DNA from: DAIOEK01 sp964600595
Lineage (GTDB): Bacteria; Chloroflexota; Anaerolineae; Anaerolineales; Anaerolineaceae
Length of the DNA: 12,780 bases
Direction: 5' to 3'
Assembly (NCBI GenBank): GCA_964600595.1
Contig: CAZRKL010000072.1
Span: 1-12,780, forward strand
Shown: piece by piece, positions 7,936-12,780 of the stretch
Layout of the letters: every line of letters starts with the position of its first letter
Numbering within the stretch: the first letter of the stretch is position 1
Made by a program: the position numbers and the translations under genes
Notes under the pieces: model-generated
What the model was told of the DNA's origin: nothing
Databases searched by the model: none
Seen by the model: only the letters and a program-made list of their open reading frames with translations

Positions 7936-8426
7936 TGAGCACCCCCGTTCGCATATTTCGCCAGAATACCCGGAATTTGATCTGGTGTTAGATTTCCAAA
8001 AACGTCTTCATCCACCATCATCACCGGACCAACACCGCAAACGCCCAAACAGCTTACGGTTAGGAATGTCCACATTCCATCATTGGTAGTCTCGCCGGGT
8101 TGGACTTTGAGAGTATCCAGCAGGGTTTGGAATACTTCACGTCCACCCACAACATGACACGGAGCTGATTCGCAAAACCGGATGATATGTTTCCCAACCG
8201 GTTTGGTTGATAGCATGTCATAAAAACTGGCAACAGAAAAAACCCGACTTTGCGGGATATTAATCTCTTTGCCAATTTCAATTAATGCCCAATCAGGAAG
8301 ATAACCAATTCTTTTATTTACAAAATTCAATATCGGAATTAGCTCATCCTTATTTCTTCCATGCACTTCGATGGCTTTCTGAACTGCGGAGAGAACTAGC
8401 TCTTTGTTCTCTACTCCTAAGATCAT
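7932..8426 (-). CDS. nuoE: NuoE/HydC-like [2Fe-2S] subunit, partner of the 545-residue NuoF
   Basis: This small thioredoxin-fold [2Fe-2S] protein pairs with a NuoF-type flavoprotein. The 164 residues have the N-terminal helical domain of the family and all four cluster cysteines: Cys85 and Cys90 in FCESAPC, and Cys126 and Cys130 in SCLGVCGVGP. The usual GTxC segment is changed to ESAPC, but spacing is kept. A clear AGGAGGA ribosome binding site lies about nine bases before the ATG at 8426. The stop overlaps the start of the next gene (ATGA), a strong sign that this protein and the 545-residue flavoprotein form one heterodimer. A weak GGTTC/GAACC hairpin sits in the 48-base gap upstream. Confidence 0.92.
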   Translation of the reverse strand: MILGVENKELVLSAVQKAIEVHGRNKDELIPILNFVNKRIGYLPDWALIEIGKEINIPQSRVFSVASFYDMLSTKPVGKHIIRFCESAPCHVVGGREVFQTLLDTLKVQPGETTNDGMWTFLTVSCLGVCGVGPVMMVDEDVFGNLTPDQIPGILAKYANGGAQ

Positions 8427-8474
8427 AATGCTCTTCCTCCTGGTTCGTAAATTGAACCGGAATTCAGCGTAGCG

Positions 8475-10256
8475 CTATTTAATTTCTATGGCATTAAAGT
8501 TACAAACTTGCATACAAATGCCACAGCGCACACAAACTTCCGGGTCGATTACATGGGTCTTTCTTCTTTCACCACTAATTGCATCGACGGGGCAGTTACG
8601 AGCACAAACAGTACACCCAGTACAAATACCATCAATTATTTCATACCTGATCAAAGACTTGCACACTTTAGCCGGGCAGCGTTTTTCATAAATGTGAGCT
8701 TCAAATTCTGACCTGAAGTGTTTTATGATGGTCTCGACCGGATTTGGAGCACCCTGACCTAAACCACATAAAGCCGTTTGCTTAATTTCGCGACAGAGTT
8801 CTTCCAGATATTCTATATCACCTTCTTCTCCTCTGCCATCGCAAATCTTTTCCAATGTTTCAAGAATTCTTTTTGTGCCGACACGGCAGGGGACACACTT
8901 CCCGCAGCTTTCATCTTGTGTAAATTCCATGAAGAAGCGGGCAATATCTACCATGCAGGTCTCATTATCCATTACGATCAAACCACCAGACCCCATGATT
9001 GAACCAACAGAGGCGAGTGATTCATAATCCACAGGCAAATCTAACATACTCTCAGGGATACAACCGCCCATTGGTCCACCCGTCTGGATGGCTTTAAAAC
9101 CTTTTCCGTCTTTTATTCCGCCGCCGACATCGTAGATTACCTCGCGCAAAGTAATCCCCAGCGGAACTTCAATTAAACCTGTGTTTTTGACATCACCAGC
9201 AATGGCAAAAGTTTTCGTCCCTTTGCTTTTCTCGGTGCCCATGCTGGCGTACCAAGGTGCACCTTTGAGAATAATCTGAGGTACATTCGCATAGGTTTCT
9301 ACATTATTTACATTGGAAGGTTTCCCCCAGAGACCGCGTTCGGCCGGGAAGGGAGGACGGGGGCGTGGTTCCCCACGCTTGCCTTCAATAGATGCCATCA
9401 GAGCGGTTTCTTCGCCACAAACAAATGCGCCCGCACCCATACGCACTTCAAGGTCAAAGCAAAAATCCGTTCCCATGATATTTTGACCCAGGAAACCCAT
9501 CTGACGGGCTTGTTTGATGGCGATGTTCAGCGTTTTGACTGCAATGGGGTACTCTGCTCGGCAATAAATATAACCCTGTGTGCATCCAGATGCGTAACCC
9601 GCGATGATCATTCCTTCAACCACAGAATGTGGATCGCCTTCCAAAACTCGGCGGTTCATAAATGCGCCAGGATCTCCTTCATCTGCGTTGCAGATCAGGT
9701 ATTTCACAGGCTCGTTGCGGGCAGCAACAAATGACCACTTCTTTCCGGCAGGGAACCCGGCTCCGCCGCGGCCACGCAAACCAGACGCCAAAACTTCATC
9801 AATGACCAATTGTGGAGTCATTTCATACAGTACTTTACCCAATGCCATATAGCCATCTTCGGCAATATAATCTTCGATGTTTTCGGGATCTATCTTGCCG
9901 CAGTTACGCAAAACGACACGCACTTCCTTTGGTTTAGGTGCGCCCAGCTCTTCGTCAACAAAATCTGTTTCAGGGAGAACAAACTTTTGCGCTACTCTCC
10001 CTTTCAGAAAATGCTCTTCAACCAGGAATGGGATGTCATCTACAGTCAAATTTGAATAATGGACACCCTCAGGGTAGACCATCATCTCGGGTCCATTGGC
10101 GCATCCACCAATACGTGATGTTTCCAGTACCTGTACTTCATCAATCAATCCTTGCACTACTAACTCATCATTTAATGAGTCAATGATATCGTGTGCACCC
10201 TTAGATAAACATTCAGGATCGATGCATACTAATATATGTGATCGATAATACTTCAT
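8475..10256 (-). CDS. nuoF: NuoF/HydB-like NAD(P)-binding flavoprotein with C-terminal 2[4Fe-4S] ferredoxin
   Basis: This is the diaphorase subunit of the HydB type known from electron-bifurcating hydrogenases and formate dehydrogenases; the symbol is a family label. Order of domains in 593 residues: an N-terminal thioredoxin-like [2Fe-2S] segment with Cys11, Cys16 and Cys52, where the fourth expected cysteine appears to be replaced (Arg48 by position); the FMN/NAD core with GRGGAGFP (162-169), CNADEGDPG (189-197) and CGEETALMASIEG (280-292); a [4Fe-4S] motif (Cys451, 454, 457, 497); and a C-terminal ferredoxin with two [4Fe-4S] motifs (Cys545/548/551/555 and Cys575/578/581/585). An AAGGA ribosome binding site precedes the ATG. 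The upstream neighbours are a small ferredoxin (36-base gap), the ATPase and another NuoE, the usual HydBC-operon order. It is likely the site of ferredoxin/NAD(P) exchange. Confidence 0.94.
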   Translation of the reverse strand: MKYYRSHILVCIDPECLSKGAHDIIDSLNDELVVQGLIDEVQVLETSRIGGCANGPEMMVYPEGVHYSNLTVDDIPFLVEEHFLKGRVAQKFVLPETDFVDEELGAPKPKEVRVVLRNCGKIDPENIEDYIAEDGYMALGKVLYEMTPQLVIDEVLASGLRGRGGAGFPAGKKWSFVAARNEPVKYLICNADEGDPGAFMNRRVLEGDPHSVVEGMIIAGYASGCTQGYIYCRAEYPIAVKTLNIAIKQARQMGFLGQNIMGTDFCFDLEVRMGAGAFVCGEETALMASIEGKRGEPRPRPPFPAERGLWGKPSNVNNVETYANVPQIILKGAPWYASMGTEKSKGTKTFAIAGDVKNTGLIEVPLGITLREVIYDVGGGIKDGKGFKAIQTGGPMGGCIPESMLDLPVDYESLASVGSIMGSGGLIVMDNETCMVDIARFFMEFTQDESCGKCVPCRVGTKRILETLEKICDGRGEEGDIEYLEELCREIKQTALCGLGQGAPNPVETIIKHFRSEFEAHIYEKRCPAKVCKSLIRYEIIDGICTGCTVCARNCPVDAISGERRKTHVIDPEVCVRCGICMQVCNFNAIEIK

Positions 10257-10292
10257 ACCAAATCCTTCTACTTATGATTAACGCTCAAATAA

Positions 10293-10661
10293 TTATAGTT
10301 GAATGACATTGCTTTGAACGGTTGTTCCGTTCTCTACATGTTCTTTCATAATGCGGACAGCAATCTCTGGGGTTACTTTTCCATAGGTAACTTTGGCTTC
10401 TTCACCAATGACTACCTGAACAATCGGTTCTTTTTCGCATAACCCGATGCAACCGGTTTGGGTAACCATCACACCTGTGAGGTTATCTTTTTCGATTACA
10501 TCGAGGATCGCTTTCATGGCGTCTCGCGCGCCAGCAGCAATACCACAAGTACCCATACCAACGATTACCTGCTTTTGGCCAGTTGTTGCCTTGGCTTTCC
10601 GTTTTTCCAAAGCTTCTTCACGTATTTTCTTGAGGTCTTCTAAAGTCTTTACTGTTGGCAT
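10293..10661 (-). CDS. Small thioredoxin-like [2Fe-2S] ferredoxin
   Basis: A 122-residue protein of the thioredoxin-like [2Fe-2S] family regularly found beside HydB-type flavoproteins. A basic, charged N-terminal helix (residues 5-25) precedes the fold. The first motif is VGMGTCGIAAGAR (Cys39) and the second is TGCIGLCEKEP (Cys71, Cys75). Only three cysteines are present, so either the cluster has one non-cysteine ligand or the protein is a degenerate electron carrier. This three-cysteine form is my impression of the usual state in such operons, not something I could check. A good AGGAG ribosome binding site lies seven bases before the ATG. It is probably an electron-transfer or docking subunit of the complex. 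Confidence 0.88.
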   Translation of the reverse strand: MPTVKTLEDLKKIREEALEKRKAKATTGQKQVIVGMGTCGIAAGARDAMKAILDVIEKDNLTGVMVTQTGCIGLCEKEPIVQVVIGEEAKVTYGKVTPEIAVRIMKEHVENGTTVQSNVIQL

Positions 10662-10693
10662 TCTAGACTCCTGGATTAATTTGGTTTATTTAA

Positions 10694-11251
10694 TCATTTC
10701 TGATATTGTTTTTTGATTATTGCTTCCATCCCTTGATTAAGATGTTCGCGTAAAAAACGTAGGATGGATGGTTCGGACAAAGGGAGATCTCCAAGCTCAT
10801 TTTTAAAATATTCATCGTCGAATTCAAACATTTCATCGTTAAATTCGTACCTGAAGATCCAATGGATGGAAGGGTAACCAACCAGCAAAATGATGAATGT
10901 ATTGACTATATCACCCAATGGCATACGGTCAATATGACTTCGCTGGAACCAGCATGATAATTTTGTTCCCTTACCTCTTGTAGAGGTTATTGTTAAACCA
11001 CCATTACATGCTTCTGCTGCCGCCTTAAGCAGGGGAATTCCCAGCCCTACTTTACGGGTGGTGCGCGTTGTGGTGAACGGATCTACCACTTTTGCAAGCA
11101 TCTCATCATCCATCCCCACACCATTATCGCTGATTGAAAAAGATAGCCGGTCAGAGTGCAAATTTTCTGATATCGAAATTTTCACTGTATCAGCATTTGC
11201 ATTGACCGAGTTCTCGGCGATATCGATGAGATGTAACGCTATTTCTCGCAC
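10694..11251 (-). CDS. Stand-alone histidine-kinase-type ATPase (HATPase_c)
   Basis: A 185-residue GHKL-fold ATP-binding protein. It shows the N box (ENSVNA, 13-18), the G1 box (DNGVGMD, 42-48), an F-box-like DPFTTTR (57-63) and the G2 box (GLGIPLL, 69-75), followed by TRGKGTK (91-97). There is no dimerisation domain with a phospho-accepting histidine and no sensor, so it cannot be a classical sensor kinase by itself. The acidic C-terminal tail (134-185) has no motif I recognise. The start is GTG at 11251 behind an AGGGGA ribosome binding site, four bases after the nuoE stop. Such ATPases recur in HydBC-type operons. Its job may be phosphorylating or regulating a partner, in the manner of anti-sigma kinases, but this is unproven. 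Confidence 0.9.
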   Translation of the reverse strand: MREIALHLIDIAENSVNANADTVKISISENLHSDRLSFSISDNGVGMDDEMLAKVVDPFTTTRTTRKVGLGIPLLKAAAEACNGGLTITSTRGKGTKLSCWFQRSHIDRMPLGDIVNTFIILLVGYPSIHWIFRYEFNDEMFEFDDEYFKNELGDLPLSEPSILRFLREHLNQGMEAIIKKQYQK

Positions 11252-11255
11252 CTGT

Positions 11256-11777
11256 TTATTCCCCTGTACCTTCGTCTTGAATTTTCTTGATTATTTGGGG
11301 GAATTTATTCGGTTTCACTCTACCAACGGTTTCTTCATCCACAACAATGACAGGTGCCTGGCTGCACGCGCCAACGCAGCGGCATACTTCCAGGGTAATA
11401 TTTCCGTCTTTGGTTGTTTGCCCCATTTCTATTCCGAGTAAGGATTTAGCTTTTTCCATAATCTGAGGAATTCCACCGACATAGCAGGCTGTACCCATGC
11501 AAAATTTTATGGTATGTTTTCCTCTGGGGGTGGTTGTAAAAAATGAATAGAAGGTTACAACACCATGGACGGTACTCACCGGAACCTTCAACGCGCGGGC
11601 GACATATGCCTGCATAGGTTCGGATACAAAGCCGATCCTGTTTTGCAGCTCGTTTAAAATCACCATGGTCGATCCGGGCAGATTTCGATTATCGTTGATA
11701 ATTTGATCAATTATTTCTTTCTGCTCCGGTATTCCGATTGGATCTTTCTCGCTGACATCTTCCAAAATTTTATACAT
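11256..11777 (-). CDS. nuoE: NuoE/HydC-like [2Fe-2S] subunit, first gene of the fdh block
   Basis: The 173-residue thioredoxin-fold [2Fe-2S] subunit of a NuoEF-type diaphorase. The four ligands are Cys93 and Cys98 (FCMGTACYVGG) and Cys134 and Cys138 (CRCVGACSQAP); Cys132 is extra. The N-terminal half is the expected helical bundle with NRIGFVS and HGVVTFYSFF. It keeps the consensus better than the 164-residue paralogue at 7932-8426. An AGGAG ribosome binding site (11787-11791) lies nine bases before the ATG. It heads the run of genes after the 122-base gap. Its natural partner is the 593-residue NuoF, separated from it by the ATPase and the small ferredoxin. Confidence 0.93.
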   Translation of the reverse strand: MYKILEDVSEKDPIGIPEQKEIIDQIINDNRNLPGSTMVILNELQNRIGFVSEPMQAYVARALKVPVSTVHGVVTFYSFFTTTPRGKHTIKFCMGTACYVGGIPQIMEKAKSLLGIEMGQTTKDGNITLEVCRCVGACSQAPVIVVDEETVGRVKPNKFPQIIKKIQDEGTGE

Positions 11778-11899
11778 ATAACGAAGCTCCTGAGTTAATC
11801 TGGGTAAACCAGAAAGAATTCCTTTTAATTCACATTAGAGTTTACCTGTATACCCATACCCTTGTAATGTATGAATGTCACAAAGCTGCATGCGACTTG
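11778..11899 (-). promoter_or_regulatory. Intergenic gap with possible promoter ahead of nuoE
   Basis: This is the longest non-coding gap in the window (122 bases). On the minus strand a TTACAA (11867-11862) and a TAAACT (11844-11839), separated by 17 bases, form a weak sigma-70-like promoter candidate. A good AGGAG ribosome binding site is at 11787-11791. A short inverted repeat CATAC/GTATG surrounds the -35 element and could bind a regulator. No terminator-like hairpin follows the PHP gene, so read-through from upstream is also possible. The matches are partial and the promoter call is tentative. Confidence 0.3.
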
Positions 11900-12643
11900 T
11901 CAATTTTGAGCACCAACGCTGAATTTTCTGCCGTTTATTTGCCGAAATGCCTGGGATATTTCATTAATTGTGGGATTTTCGATCTCGAAATAATTGCGAC
12001 CCATAAATTCATCCAACCGGTGGACATCACCAGATTGAATTACCGGCAACCGGATTGGTATCCGCTGTGAATCAAGAAATTTCTGGATAGCCACATGCCG
12101 TGAAACTTCAACCGCATCAAACGCCACTTCTGGCGGGAGGAAACCCAATACCTCTAACAAGCCAAAAGCTTTCCGGTTGATATGGGCGGGGATTGCCAGA
12201 CCGTTCAAATCGTGGATATATTTAACCGCCTGATTGAGTTCAATTCTTGTCGAGTTGATCAGCAGTCTTTCTTCGCGGCGGATAAAATCACCCGTTGAAT
12301 CTACAACAAATTGCTCTCCAAAGTGATCGGGATCATTTAGCTGATCTGGCAGATATTCATCAACGATTTTTTGGAATGCATTTACCTGATCAATGGTGTC
12401 AAACAAAGCCAATAGATGAACCTCCTCACGGGTTTGCAATTCCATGCCCGGGAGGATCGTTATGCCGGTTCCCTTTGCTGCTTGTTGAACCGCTTCGATA
12501 TTTGCTGACGCGTTGTGGTCGGTTATGGCCAGTAAATTTATACCAAGTTCATTCGCGGTTTCAATGATGAAAGGTGGAATCATCTCCACATCCGCGCATG
12601 GAGAAAGCACGGTGTGTACATGGAGTTCAGCCCGAAAGAGCAT
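11900..12643 (-). CDS. PHP-domain metal-dependent phosphoesterase
   Basis: A 247-residue protein of the polymerase-and-histidinol-phosphatase superfamily, a TIM-like metal hydrolase fold. Metal-binding motifs are in the expected order: HVHT (His8, His10), TDHN (Asp42, His43), PGMELQT (Glu68), VHLL (His76), AHINR (His154) and GDVHR (Asp206, His208). The substrate cannot be read from sequence; relatives act on phosphate monoesters or nucleotides. The ATG at 12643 comes 20 bases after the stop of the DRTGG-type gene, with an AGGA upstream. PHP genes of this type sit beside DRTGG and HATPase genes in HydBC-type redox operons as far as I recall, so a regulatory or signalling role is more likely than biosynthesis. 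Confidence 0.88.
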   Translation of the reverse strand: MLFRAELHVHTVLSPCADVEMIPPFIIETANELGINLLAITDHNASANIEAVQQAAKGTGITILPGMELQTREEVHLLALFDTIDQVNAFQKIVDEYLPDQLNDPDHFGEQFVVDSTGDFIRREERLLINSTRIELNQAVKYIHDLNGLAIPAHINRKAFGLLEVLGFLPPEVAFDAVEVSRHVAIQKFLDSQRIPIRLPVIQSGDVHRLDEFMGRNYFEIENPTINEISQAFRQINGRKFSVGAQN

Positions 12644-12663
12644 ACAATTTATTCCTGATGGAT

Positions 12664-12780
12664 TTACTGGTTACGTAATCCGAGTTCCCACAATTTGCCG
12701 CAAATTTCAAAGTTTTTCTCATCAGAAGATAGGAGGGTGATACCTTCATCATTCGCTTTCCGGATAGTCTCCTCATCCGG
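12664..12780 (-). CDS. C-terminal end of a probable DRTGG-domain protein (cut by right edge)
   Basis: An open frame enters from the right edge and stops at TAA 12666-12664, giving 38 codons. The tail reads ETIRKANDEGITLL (4-17), then FEICGKLWELGLRNQ (24-38). This resembles the end of small DRTGG-domain proteins, which are of roughly 110-120 residues and end with an 'A...GIPLL.T....F..CG.LY..GL' pattern. It is 20 bases upstream of the PHP gene in the same direction. With so short a piece the family call rests on that pattern and on context. DRTGG domains are thought to be ligand-sensing regulatory modules. Confidence 0.6.
   Translation of the reverse strand, partial: PDEETIRKANDEGITLLSSDEKNFEICGKLWELGLRNQ

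Noticed and set aside
8440..8464. Small GGTTC/GAACC hairpin between nuoF and nuoE
   Set aside because: Only five base pairs with no U-run; too weak to call a terminator or regulatory element.
6298..11777. Respiratory complex I fragment (nuoE/nuoF)
   Set aside because: There are two copies of each, no nuoG or membrane subunits, a HydB-type C-terminal ferredoxin in one NuoF, and formate dehydrogenase next to them.
11862..11883. Rex-like redox operator (TTGTGA ... TTACAA) before nuoE
   Set aside because: The half-sites are 10 bases apart, giving 22 bases instead of the usual 18, and the second half is imperfect. Not enough to claim a Rex site.

Overview
The window looks like a piece of chromosome from a strictly anaerobic bacterium. 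It carries one long block of genes, all on the minus strand, so transcription runs from the right edge to the left edge. The protein families (a formate dehydrogenase with HydB/HydC-type diaphorase subunits, a DRTGG/PHP/ATPase trio, and hydrogenase maturation proteins) are typical of fermentative, syntrophic or acetogenic anaerobes. The overall flavour suggests Chloroflexota (Anaerolineae) or a clostridial relative. That placement is an impression from protein style only; there is no rRNA or marker gene here.

Layout in transcription order, right to left: (1) the 3' end of a probable DRTGG-domain protein (cut by the window edge), followed by a PHP-domain phosphoesterase; (2) a 122-base gap that may hold a promoter, then a NuoE-like [2Fe-2S] subunit, a stand-alone histidine-kinase-type ATPase, a small thioredoxin-fold [2Fe-2S] ferredoxin, and a large NuoF/HydB-like flavoprotein with a C-terminal 2[4Fe-4S] ferredoxin domain; (3) a second NuoE/NuoF pair, translationally coupled, whose NuoF has lost both the N-terminal cluster cysteines and the C-terminal ferredoxin; (4) a FocA-family formate channel; (5) the formate dehydrogenase catalytic subunit; (6) a strong hairpin; (7) fdhD, hypA, hypB and the 5' part of hypF, which runs off the left edge.

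The central point is that the formate dehydrogenase is a selenoprotein. A naive ORF call splits it into 362- and 554-residue pieces, but they are in the same frame and separated by a TGA at 4266-4268. This TGA sits exactly where the active-site selenocysteine of the family belongs, and it is followed at once by a hairpin with a GGUCU loop, a classical bacterial SECIS. The full product is 921 residues.

Working model (inference): FocA moves formate. The Sec/Mo(W)-bis-MGD subunit oxidises formate or reduces CO2, and electrons pass through its own Fe-S chain to one or two NuoEF-type diaphorases and ferredoxin. This would be a soluble NAD(P)- and possibly ferredoxin-linked, potentially electron-bifurcating formate dehydrogenase with two flavoprotein modules. 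FdhD supplies the sulfuration step for the cofactor. HypA, HypB and HypF imply that a [NiFe] hydrogenase is made together with it, although no hydrogenase structural gene lies in the window. The DRTGG, PHP and ATPase proteins probably form a regulatory or sensing module of unknown action. Apart from the gap at 11778-11899 and the 75-105 base gap between fdhA and fdhD, intergenic spaces are short (0-48 bases), as expected for one or two operons. No tRNA, rRNA, mobile element or CRISPR array was seen.
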